From the NCBI GenBank assembly GCA_002421915.1, contig DISA01000093.1, positions 1 through 37,407 on the forward strand: 37,407 nucleotides of DNA, in the 5' to 3' direction. Source of the stretch: Gallionellaceae bacterium UBA6222 (GTDB taxonomy: Bacteria; Pseudomonadota; Gammaproteobacteria; Burkholderiales; Gallionellaceae). Each line of letters starts with the position of its first letter. The first letter of the stretch is position 1. This document shows, in pieces, positions 8,638 through 15,637 of the stretch. Below the pieces are notes generated by a model. The model did not search any database, was not told the DNA's origin, and saw nothing but the letters and a program-made list of their open reading frames with translations. Both the position numbers and the translations under genes were made by a program.

Positions 8638-8976
8638 TGTGTTTCTTTCTAAATACAAACGGCCTGTCGCCCTGTATGAGCGCCAGTCTGAGGCTGAATG
8701 AGGTGGGTGTTACGAACCGGAATCGGCGGCAATCACTAGACTGAAACGAAATTGCGGCGCGCAGTCTAACAGAAACCTGACCGCATAGGCGGCTACTCGG
8801 CAAAGCGGTCAAATCAGATTGTTTTGAAATTTGACTGCTTATCTGATGACCAGAGCGGACATCCATTTTTGAGCCTATTGGTTTCTGATGATCTCCTTGT
8901 GTAAAAGGAACATCACTGTGCGCGTTCTGGCGGAGTGGAATCAAGAGTTGGGACCTGATCCGAAGCAGGTATAGAG
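8638..8976. other. Intergenic stretch upstream of rhlE, no gene seen
   Basis: About 340 bases with no supported coding sequence on either strand. It is AT-richer than its flanks, especially 8800-8900, and must carry the rhlE promoter, but I could not fix a convincing -35/-10 pair. The right side abuts an IS remnant. I see no tRNA, small RNA or repeat signature. Confidence 0.5.
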
Positions 8977-8992
8977 AAGCACTACTGTCCGG
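8977..8992. mobile_element. Putative right end of a decayed insertion sequence
   Basis: The bases 'AGCACTACTGTCCGGTCG' sit just beyond the stop of the transposase remnant. Read on the other strand, this gives 'CCGGACAGTAGTG', the kind of terminal inverted repeat seen at IS4-type element ends after a transposase ending in 'NQL(K/N)LF'. No matching left end is visible, so the element is a fragment. The match is from memory. Confidence 0.4.
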
Positions 8993-8998
8993 TCGATT

Positions 8999-9203
8999 TT
9001 AAAATAATTTCAATTGGTTATCGGGGTCGCAGTCTTCTAAATTCTGTAGTGCATCTGTAACCATTTGATGTATTGATCAAATTTCCTCGAACATATTGAC
9101 CTCGATAAGATTCAGTAAAATCTGTGGGGAAGCGGCCAAATTGAGACGCTTCTTGGCGAGGAGGACAAGCAGGTAAGTGCAGATGGCGATCCATATTCGT
9201 TGT
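8999..9203 (-). pseudogene. IS4-type transposase, C-terminal remnant
   Basis: Translating the minus strand from about 9203 gives 'RIWIAICTYLLVLLAKKR' followed by 'LNLAASPQILLNL'. After an in-frame stop come 'SIHQMVTDALQNLEDC' and the ending 'DPDNQLKLF' with a TAA at 8999. IS4-family transposases commonly end with a 'TQIWIA..YVLVAI.KKRL' block and 'NQL.LF', so this is their last 65 or so codons with one nonsense change. Everything upstream is gone; the fragment begins at the rsgA stop codon. It shows past IS insertion and decay downstream of rsgA. Confidence 0.7.
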
Positions 9204-9205
9204 GT

Positions 9206-10063
9206 TTAATGTCCCGCGATCTGTTGGAACAGCTGCAATCTTCGTGCGTCGATCTTGCCTTCGGCGGTTGCCTTGCGAATCGCGCATTCCGGCTCGTGCG
9301 AGTGGCTGCAATTGGCGAAGCGGCATTCGCCGAGGTAGGGCAAAAATTCCGGGAAGCTTCTTTCCATCGCGGAAAAATCCAGATGATGCAGACCGAACAG
9401 TTGCACACCGGGGCAATCGATGAGGTGGCTGTCGGCGTTCAGGTGATACAGTTTGGCGTGGGTGGTGGTGTGTTTGCCCGAGTCGAGCACGGTGGAGATC
9501 TCGCGCGTGGCCGCGTGTGCGGCGGGAATCAGTGCGTTGATCAGGGTGGACTTGCCCATGCCGGATTGGCCAACCAGCACGCTGGTGTGCCCTTGCAGAA
9601 GAGGCAGCAGCGGCGCGACATCCTGCTTTGCTGACAATTCCAATACGCGGTAGCCGATCTTGTTGTACGGGGCGAGCTGGGCGCGTGCCGCTGCGATCTG
9701 CGGCAGGTCGCACTTGTTCAGCACGATCAGGATGTCCAGCTTTTGTTCATGGCCGGCGAGCAGGCAGCGCGCCAGCAGTTCGTCGTTGAAGGAAGGTTCG
9801 CTGGCGACGACGACAATGAGCTGTGTGACATTGGCGGCGATGAGTTTCTGTTTCCATGCGTCGGAACGGTAGAGCAGGCTGCTGCGAGGTGTGATGCGGT
9901 CGATGACGCCCTGGTTGGCGCTGGTGCGTTCTATCTCGACCCTGTCGCCGCAGGCGACCTCGCTTTTCTTGCCGCGCGGCACACACTCCACGATCTCGCC
10001 GCCAGGCAGTTCCGCCAGATAATGCCGTCCGAAGGCGGCAATGATTTGCCCTGTCAGTTTCAA
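9206..10063 (-). CDS. rsgA: Ribosome small subunit-dependent GTPase RsgA
   Basis: A 285-residue late 30S assembly GTPase with circularly permuted G motifs. An N-terminal OB domain ('GRHYLAELPGGEIVECVPRG') is followed by G4 'LNKCDLP', then G1 'GQSGMGKSTLINAL' and G3 'DCPG'. The C-terminal zinc site has Cys-x-x-x-x-Cys-x-His-x-x-x-x-x-Cys spacing ('CRFANCSHSHEPEC'). All key residues are present. The start appears to be a TTG at 10063, as no ATG or GTG fits the OB-domain start. It lies downstream of the M48-cytochrome-phhB genes, separated by a repeat-filled gap of 163 bases. The stop is directly at the edge of an IS remnant. Confidence 0.95.
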   Translation of the reverse strand: MKLTGQIIAAFGRHYLAELPGGEIVECVPRGKKSEVACGDRVEIERTSANQGVIDRITPRSSLLYRSDAWKQKLIAANVTQLIVVVASEPSFNDELLARCLLAGHEQKLDILIVLNKCDLPQIAAARAQLAPYNKIGYRVLELSAKQDVAPLLPLLQGHTSVLVGQSGMGKSTLINALIPAAHAATREISTVLDSGKHTTTHAKLYHLNADSHLIDCPGVQLFGLHHLDFSAMERSFPEFLPYLGECRFANCSHSHEPECAIRKATAEGKIDARRLQLFQQIAGH

Positions 10064-10083
10064 GCCCGATTGTCCATTAGGCT

Positions 10084-10208
10084 GTCATTCCGGCGCAGGC
10101 CGGAATCCAGTTGATTAAAAAATCCCTGCGCAGCAGGGCAGACCCTGCTTCCGTCCGCTTCGCGGCATGTGTATTCCTGCTGGATTCCGGCCTGCGCCGG
10201 AATGATGA
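10084..10208. repeat. Inverted pair of short palindromic repeats
   Basis: 'GTCATTCCGGCGCAGGCCGG' onward at 10084-10110 is matched by its complement at 10180-10208. Each unit is itself a palindrome around 'GCGCAGGC'. Such 'ATTCC.GC.CAGGC.GGAAT' units are dispersed widely in betaproteobacterial genomes. The pair fills the gap between phhB and rsgA and could fold into a large hairpin. A third unit is at 27900-27927. Confidence 0.75.
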
Positions 10209-10226
10209 GGGTTGGGGAATGTTGTT

Positions 10227-10565
10227 TCAAACCTTGAACAGCGCGTCCACTTTCGCGGCGCAGATGAAATCGTTCTCGGACAGGCCGCCGATGGCATGGG
10301 TGGAATATTCCAAGCGGCAGGTGTTGTAGCCGACCGTCATGTCGGGATGATGGTCTTCGCGGTGTGTCATCCACGCCACCGCGTTGACGAAGGCGATCGT
10401 CCGGTAATAGTTCTTGAATTGGAATGACTTGCTGATCTTTTGATCATGCAACGCCCAGCCATCAAGCTGTTGGAGCAGTGCACGAGATTCGTCCACGGTC
10501 AGCGCGGGAGCGCCATCCGCGTAGGGTTTGCAGTGCTGGTTGGGCAGATCGCAGACAGTCGCCAC
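10227..10565 (-). CDS. phhB: Pterin-4a-carbinolamine dehydratase
   Basis: A 112-residue PCD/DCoH enzyme that dehydrates 4a-hydroxytetrahydropterin to recycle the cofactor of aromatic amino acid hydroxylases. It may also act in other pterin pathways when no hydroxylase is present. The active-site block 'REDHHPDMTVGYN' and the following 'GGLSENDFICAAKVD' are intact. The start is a GTG at 10565, 7 bases after the cytochrome c stop, with an A/G-rich stretch ahead of it. No phenylalanine hydroxylase gene is in the window. Confidence 0.93.
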   Translation of the reverse strand: MATVCDLPNQHCKPYADGAPALTVDESRALLQQLDGWALHDQKISKSFQFKNYYRTIAFVNAVAWMTHREDHHPDMTVGYNTCRLEYSTHAIGGLSENDFICAAKVDALFKV

Positions 10566-10572
10566 GGCAGTC

Positions 10573-10878
10573 TCACTTGAAGTGGTAGTAGGTCTGGTTC
10601 AGGTGCGCTGCCAGGTCCAGCTTCTCTTGTGCGGTGAGTTGTTTGCCGGTGGCCCCGGAACAGCGCTCCATCTGCGTGATGAGATCACCGGTATTTTTTA
10701 CGGTGTGGTTCGGGCGGGTAAAGATGGCGCTGCCGTCGCCGCCCATCTTGCCTTCGTGGCAACTGCTGCATTCATATTTGGCGAAAAGTTTCTTGCCGTT
10801 TTCGGCGCTGCCGTTGGGGAACGGGGCGGCCTGGGTGCTGCCGGCGATGAGACAGAACAGAAAGAAAGTTTTTTTCAT
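10573..10878 (-). CDS. Small periplasmic cytochrome c
   Basis: A 101-residue class I cytochrome c, exported and carrying one haem covalently. It has a cleavable signal peptide (Lys-Lys, hydrophobic core, 'GSTQAAPFP'), the haem site 'CSSCH' near residue 38 and a likely axial Met in 'ITQMERCSGA'. Its ATG overlaps the stop of the upstream M48 protease gene by the four-base 'ATGA', so translation is probably coupled. The electron-transfer partner is unknown. This type is common in betaproteobacterial genomes next to orn and the M48 protease. Confidence 0.88.
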   Translation of the reverse strand: MKKTFFLFCLIAGSTQAAPFPNGSAENGKKLFAKYECSSCHEGKMGGDGSAIFTRPNHTVKNTGDLITQMERCSGATGKQLTAQEKLDLAAHLNQTYYHFK

Positions 10879-12131
10879 TTATGGGCTCCTGTTTGTAGCA
10901 GATGGGCGATGCGCACCGGTGCGGGCGGATGCGATTCGTAGAACGTAGCGTACAACGGATCGGGCGTCAGTGTCTTGGCGTTGTCCTGGTACAGCTTGAC
11001 CAGAGCACTGACCAGAGCGTTTGCATCGGTCTGTTGCGCCGCATATTCATCCGCCTCGAATTCATGCCTGCGCGACCATGCGGAGGCGAGGGGATGCAGC
11101 AGGAAGGTGAACACCGGCAGCACCATGAAGAACAGCAACAATGCTGTCGCCGTCGTTTGGGTGGTCACTCCCAGACCCTGGTAGAACCACGCGGCGTGCA
11201 GCAATTGCGCCAGCAGCCAGAGAAAACCGAAACTGATAGCGAAGGTTAGCGCGATGCGTTGCAGCACATGCCGTCGTTTGAAATGCCCCAGTTCATGCGC
11301 CAGCACCGCATCGATCTCGCGCGGGGTGAGGCGCTGCAGAAGGGTGTCAAAGAAAACGATGCGCTTGGTTTTGCCGAAGCCGGTGAAATAGGCGTTGCCG
11401 TGCGCGCTGCGCTTGCTGCCGTCCATCACGAACAGGCCGCTGGCGGCAAAGCCGCAGCGCGCGAGCAGCGCCTCGATCTGCGCTTTCTGCGCTTCATTCT
11501 TGAGCGGCTCGAACTTGTTGAACAGCGGCGCGATAAAAGTCGGATACAGATACAGCAGCAACAGGTTGAACAGTACCCACACGCCCCACACATAAAGCCA
11601 CCACGCATCGCCCATCTGCGCCATCAGCCACAGTACGCCCAGCAGTAGCGGCAGGCCGATGGCTACGCCCAGCAGCAGGCTTTTCAGCGCGTCGAGACAA
11701 TACAGTCGGAAAGTCATCTTGTTGAAGCCGAAGCGCGCCTCTATATTGAATGTGCGATACAGGTCGAACGGCATCTCCAGCAACGATTGCAACAGCAGCA
11801 CGGCGGCGATCAGCGCTGCACCGTGCAGCAGCGGATCGCCGGTCAGCGCGGAGGTTGTTTCGTGCAGCCACTGGATGCCGCCGCCGAGGGTGAATGCCAG
11901 CAGGAGCAGCGCATCGAACAGTACGCCCAACATGCCGAAGCGGGTCAGGGTGGAGGTGTAATCGGCGGCCTTGTGGTGGGCGGCAATGCCGATCTGTTCG
12001 CGAAAGGCGGCAGGCACCTCGGCGCGGTGCGCGGCGACATGGCGCAGTTGCCGCCGTGCCAGCCACAGTTTGACCGCGACGTTGGTAAGCAGGACGCCAA
12101 GGAATAGGGCGGTGAAAGTTTCAGTATTCAT
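10875..12131 (-). CDS. M48 family metalloprotease (Ste24-like)
   Basis: A 418-residue membrane zinc protease resembling the CAAX prenyl protease Ste24, here probably a membrane quality-control protease. The zinc-binding helix 'LAHELGHFKRRH' (HExxH) lies near residue 280, and the third ligand is the Glu in 'HEFEADEYAA'. Several hydrophobic helices precede and follow. I start at the ATG at 12131 ('MNTETFTALFLG', first helix) rather than 12 codons earlier. The gene heads a minus-strand operon with the cytochrome c, phhB and probably rsgA, and is divergent from orn. Confidence 0.9.
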   Translation of the reverse strand: MNTETFTALFLGVLLTNVAVKLWLARRQLRHVAAHRAEVPAAFREQIGIAAHHKAADYTSTLTRFGMLGVLFDALLLLAFTLGGGIQWLHETTSALTGDPLLHGAALIAAVLLLQSLLEMPFDLYRTFNIEARFGFNKMTFRLYCLDALKSLLLGVAIGLPLLLGVLWLMAQMGDAWWLYVWGVWVLFNLLLLYLYPTFIAPLFNKFEPLKNEAQKAQIEALLARCGFAASGLFVMDGSKRSAHGNAYFTGFGKTKRIVFFDTLLQRLTPREIDAVLAHELGHFKRRHVLQRIALTFAISFGFLWLLAQLLHAAWFYQGLGVTTQTTATALLLFFMVLPVFTFLLHPLASAWSRRHEFEADEYAAQQTDANALVSALVKLYQDNAKTLTPDPLYATFYESHPPAPVRIAHLLQTGAHK

Positions 12132-12198
12132 GCTGGCTGGAAGCGGGGGCGCTGTGCCACAATGCACGCCTCATTCATTGGAAAAAACGTGACGGATT

Positions 12199-12744
12199 AT
12201 GGCACAAAACGAAAACAACCTCGTCTGGATAGACATGGAAATGACCGGGCTGGTCCCGGATACGGATCGCATCATTGAAGTTGCGCTGATCATTACCGAC
12301 CGCAACCTGGAGACAGTGGCCGAAGCGCCGGTGCTGGTGGTGCACCAGCCCGACAAGGTGCTTGATGGCATGGACAGTTGGAACAAATCCACCCACGGCA
12401 AATCCGGCCTCATCGACAGGGTCAAGGCTTCGACGCTGGACGAAGCGGCCGTGCAGACGCAGATGCTCGAATTTCTCAAACAGCACGTGCCGTCGCGCAC
12501 TTCGCCCATGTGCGGCAATTCCATCTGCCAGGACCGTCGCTTCATGGCGCGCTGGATGCCGCAACTGGAAGATTATTTCCACTACCGCAATCTCGACGTC
12601 AGCACCCTGAAGGAACTGGCGCGGCGCTGGAAACCGGACGTGGCGAACGGTATCAAGAAACACGGCAAACACGAAGCGCTGGCCGACATCCAGGAATCCA
12701 TCGCCGAAATGAAGCACTATCGCGACAACTTCCTCAAGCTTTAA
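12199..12744 (+). CDS. orn: Oligoribonuclease
   Basis: A 181-residue 3'-5' exonuclease of the DEDDh family that clears RNA dinucleotides and short oligomers, including pGpG from c-di-GMP breakdown. 'WIDMEMTGL' gives the first acidic pair, 'NSICQDRRFMARWMP' the third motif, and 'HEALADIQESI' the last His and Asp. The length matches E. coli Orn. The stop codon overlaps, on the opposite strand, that of a gene remnant at 12741-12867. The promoter must lie in the 67-base gap shared with the divergent M48 gene. Confidence 0.96.
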   Translation: MAQNENNLVWIDMEMTGLVPDTDRIIEVALIITDRNLETVAEAPVLVVHQPDKVLDGMDSWNKSTHGKSGLIDRVKASTLDEAAVQTQMLEFLKQHVPSRTSPMCGNSICQDRRFMARWMPQLEDYFHYRNLDVSTLKELARRWKPDVANGIKKHGKHEALADIQESIAEMKHYRDNFLKL

Positions 12745-12867
12745 CTTACCAGCGAGACGAATTCCTCGAACTTGCCGCCCTGAGTCAGGGGCAGCTCTTC
12801 CCCGAAATAACTGAAACACAAGCGGAACGGATAGCCCGGCGCCCGGTGGACGAGTGCGCTGATGGCA
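12741..12867 (-). pseudogene. C-terminal remnant of a second CapK/PaaK-like ligase gene
   Basis: Directly after the stop of the BKACE-GNAT gene, the minus strand encodes 'INAISALVHRAPGYPFRL', then 'CFSYFGEELPLTQGGKFEEF' and 'VSLVS' before a TAA at 12741. This aligns with the very end of the intact ligase at 14239, which reads 'LGYPFDFRFSYHNRIEPG' and 'NGKFEDFISL'. No start or body remains. It is therefore the last 40 or so codons of a diverged paralogue, suggesting that a tandem duplication or gene replacement happened here. It is only visible by translation, as it has no start codon. Confidence 0.75.
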
Positions 12868-12868
12868 T

Positions 12869-14242
12869 TTATTCCACGAGCGAAAGTTCAAGCACGGTCC
12901 AGTAGCTATGTTCAGCCGAACCAAAGGCGTGCTTCTTTGGATTTGTGCCAACGATGCGGTAGCCGAATTTATCCATGTACCAACGGATGACCTCCGGCCG
13001 GTCAGCTTCAGTATGAACGGTTGCGATACCTTTGCTGCGCATTTCCGCGATTCTGGCTTCCTGCAGTTTTTGGCCGACACCGCAGCCGATGTACTCTTTA
13101 TCCACCGCCAGGCTGGCGGTTTCGGCGCGGGTTGCATCAATGGGCAGCCAGCTTGCCACTCCAATCAGTCTATCCTGCAGCAAGGCGACGAATGTGTTGT
13201 CCAGTTCCAGTCGATCACGCTCGGGGTGCGGGGTGGCAGAGCTGGCTGCCACCGGCGCCATGCCCCACTGGGCGAGCAGCGCAATGGCCGCAGCAGTGTC
13301 TGCACTCTGCATCTTGCGGACAAGAACCTGTGTGGCATGCCAGTTTCCCGGGTCGTCCAGCCGCAATCTGGTTCGGGTCTCGAGGCACGAGGCAACGGGT
13401 CGGCCGAATTCGCCAGCCAGACGCACGATGCGCTCGACCAGTTTCAGGTTGGTTGCCGCTTCGCGCTTGGCATAGTTGTAAAAATGATTGTCTTCGAGCC
13501 CAACCCGTACCTGTCCGCCCATCAGTATGGCGGCGCTGTTCATCGCCAACTGGTAACTGCCGATGCCGGCGGCGGCCCAGATCCATTCGCGCGGGATTTC
13601 GCGTACCAAATTGGCCAGATCCAGCACCCGACCAGGCATGGTGCCGAGCGAGCCGAGCATCAGATTGATGTAACAGGTATGCGGGAGGAAGCCTTTGCGC
13701 CGTAAATAGAATCCGTAATTGAGCATGCCAAGGTCGAAGGCTTCCAGCTCGGGCGTTATTCCGCGCATTCTCATGCGTGTGCAAAGCGCCTGTATGGTTT
13801 CGGGTGCATTCAGCGATGCCTGCATGGGGAAATTGAGCGAACCCAGCGTGAGTGAAGCCATATCCGGCTTGGCATCACCCTCCAGATCCAGCACCGCTGC
13901 ACGTTTTTCAAACGAACCGTGCAAGCGCCCGCTGGTGGTGGCGACCAGAATGGCATCGGGATGTTGGCGTCGTATGCCCTCAAAAATTCGGCCGTAGATT
14001 TCCGGCTGCCAGGCAGGATTGCCGTCGGGTGATCGGGCATGGATATGCAACATGCTCGCCCCGGCTTCCAGCACCGCAGCGGCATCCTCAATGATCTCAT
14101 CGACACTCACCGGCAGATGCGGACTGGTTTCCTTCGTCGGGACATTTCCGGTGAGGCAGACATTGATGATGAGCGGATCGGCAGGGATACCCTGCGGTGG
14201 TACGCCGCCATACAGCGCGCCGTGGGAAGATGAGCGGTTCAA
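12869..14242 (-). CDS. BKACE (DUF849) enzyme fused to a GNAT acetyltransferase
   Basis: A 457-residue two-domain protein. Residues about 22-300 are a beta-keto acid cleavage enzyme: a zinc-dependent TIM barrel that condenses a beta-keto acid with acetyl-CoA to give acetoacetate and a new acyl-CoA. Seen are 'INVCLTGNVPTKE', the zinc His pair in 'LHIHAR' (H66, H68) and the catalytic-Glu motif 'VGLEDN' (E250). Residues about 306-457 are a GNAT domain with the acetyl-CoA loop 'IGCGVGQKLQ' and 'RWYMDKFGYRIVG'. The start is a TTG at 14242 that overlaps the ligase stop, with 'GGAGCAGGAA' just ahead. BKACE proteins are normally about 280-310 residues, so the fusion is unusual. The substrate is unknown. 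Confidence 0.88.
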   Translation of the reverse strand: MNRSSSHGALYGGVPPQGIPADPLIINVCLTGNVPTKETSPHLPVSVDEIIEDAAAVLEAGASMLHIHARSPDGNPAWQPEIYGRIFEGIRRQHPDAILVATTSGRLHGSFEKRAAVLDLEGDAKPDMASLTLGSLNFPMQASLNAPETIQALCTRMRMRGITPELEAFDLGMLNYGFYLRRKGFLPHTCYINLMLGSLGTMPGRVLDLANLVREIPREWIWAAAGIGSYQLAMNSAAILMGGQVRVGLEDNHFYNYAKREAATNLKLVERIVRLAGEFGRPVASCLETRTRLRLDDPGNWHATQVLVRKMQSADTAAAIALLAQWGMAPVAASSATPHPERDRLELDNTFVALLQDRLIGVASWLPIDATRAETASLAVDKEYIGCGVGQKLQEARIAEMRSKGIATVHTEADRPEVIRWYMDKFGYRIVGTNPKKHAFGSAEHSYWTVLELSLVE

Positions 14243-15597
14243 TTCCTGCTCCGACTGTCAGGTGTGAGTGAGATGAAATCCTCAAACTTGCCGTTGGGAC
14301 CGGGCTCGATCCTGTTGTGATAGCTGAACCGGAAATCAAAGGGATATCCCAGCTTTTCGGCGAGCAGAGTGCGGATGCCCGCTTCCTCCTGCGCAGTCAG
14401 GGGAAGGGGGCAGACAATTTTGATCTCGATGGTTTGCATGTCGTGCTGGATGATCTGGAATTGCCGGATCGGTGCAATTGCAAGCCAGTCCGTACTGGGA
14501 AAACTTGGCCAGTGCGAGCGGCCGTTGGGCAGTGAAACCATGTTGCGTTGCCGGCCAACGATGCGTCGCAGTACCGGCAAGGTTCTGCCACAGCGGCAGG
14601 GTTCGCCGACCTCGGCGTGATCGAGGATGCGGTAGCGGATCAGCGGCATGGCGAAATTATGCAGCGTGGTTACGACGACTTCACCCGTTTCTCCCGGTTG
14701 GCAGGGTTCACCGCGTCCGTTCAATATCTCCACCAGCAAGTTCTCCGACTGGACGTGGTAGTGCTCCGTCTCCGGGCATTGCAGGGCGATGTAACCGACT
14801 TCTTCCGCTGAATACATGTCGGTTAGTTTAACGCCCCATACCTGTCGGGCCAATTCACGCAAATCAACGGGCAACATCTCGCCGAAAGTGCGTGTTTCGC
14901 GCAGGTTGGCCGGATGCACGCCGCGCTCGGCGGCGCGTCTTAGCAAGGCATGCAGATTGGTCGGGTGGGTAAGGAGGTATTCCGGATTTTCCGCCATCAG
15001 CCAGTCCAGTTGCGCATCTACACCCGTACGGATGTTGAGAGCGGAGCTGGGGCCGGAGATGATGCTGTCACTCCATTCTCCCCACCCCGCCGATGTACCG
15101 CTCGTGATCTTGGAGCGTATTACCGCAAGTTTCTTCGTCAGCTCGCGCTGCTGCCAGACATGGTCGCGCAGGGTCAGGCTCAACCAGAAGAAGTGCGTCA
15201 TATCCGTGCCCAGTACCTTGATCGGTCTGCCGGTGGAGCCGGAGGAACCATACAGCCTGATGTTGCCGTGACTGGGCGGAACGCGGGTGCTCTTTATTTG
15301 TTCAGGGCAATCCTGTATCTCGCTTCTTTCCAGTAGCGGCAGGTTGCGCCAGGTATTCCAGTCAAGTTTGTCAGGCAGGGCAAGCGTGCCGTATTTCTCG
15401 CGATAATGGGGTGCGGTGGCCAGTGCGTGCCGCAACAGCTTGGCGGCTTGGTCAAGCTGTTGTCGTTCGAGTTCTGCTGTGGGTAGCCACTGGGATTGAC
15501 CGAGCTGGTATTGCATCGCCAGCAGACCGGCACTCCTTGGCGGTGGGATTGCCGGCCAGGAAATACCTTCTATCATGCTGTATGGATGCAGCGTCAT
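14239..15597 (-). CDS. CapK/PaaK-like AMP-forming ligase
   Basis: A 452-residue adenylate-forming enzyme of the phenylacetate-CoA ligase/CapK group, which activates a carboxylate with ATP, usually for transfer to CoA or an amine. The nucleotide loop 'YGSSGSTGRPIK' lies near residue 120. 'MYSAEEVGYIALQC' and the hinge-region block 'PLIRYRILDHAEVG' follow, then a Cys pair 'CRCGRTLP' as in PaaK relatives. I use the ATG at 15597; a TTG at 15615 would add six residues. It lies 40 bases after the TPR-sulfotransferase gene and its stop overlaps the start of the BKACE-GNAT gene, so the three form one operon. The acid it activates cannot be told from sequence. Confidence 0.82.
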   Translation of the reverse strand: MTLHPYSMIEGISWPAIPPPRSAGLLAMQYQLGQSQWLPTAELERQQLDQAAKLLRHALATAPHYREKYGTLALPDKLDWNTWRNLPLLERSEIQDCPEQIKSTRVPPSHGNIRLYGSSGSTGRPIKVLGTDMTHFFWLSLTLRDHVWQQRELTKKLAVIRSKITSGTSAGWGEWSDSIISGPSSALNIRTGVDAQLDWLMAENPEYLLTHPTNLHALLRRAAERGVHPANLRETRTFGEMLPVDLRELARQVWGVKLTDMYSAEEVGYIALQCPETEHYHVQSENLLVEILNGRGEPCQPGETGEVVVTTLHNFAMPLIRYRILDHAEVGEPCRCGRTLPVLRRIVGRQRNMVSLPNGRSHWPSFPSTDWLAIAPIRQFQIIQHDMQTIEIKIVCPLPLTAQEEAGIRTLLAEKLGYPFDFRFSYHNRIEPGPNGKFEDFISLTPDSRSRN

Positions 15598-15637
15598 CGG
15601 CGTGTGTGTGCCCAATTAATTATCGTGCGGTCCAGCC

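Noticed and set aside
8800..8976. Possible tRNA or small RNA in the AT-rich gap upstream of rhlE
   Set aside because: No cloverleaf, T-loop 'GGTTCGA' or terminator-ended stem is present.
12175..13164. A 329-codon minus-strand frame overlapping orn
   Set aside because: It runs antisense to orn and out of frame with the BKACE-GNAT gene. It has no motif; orn is certain.
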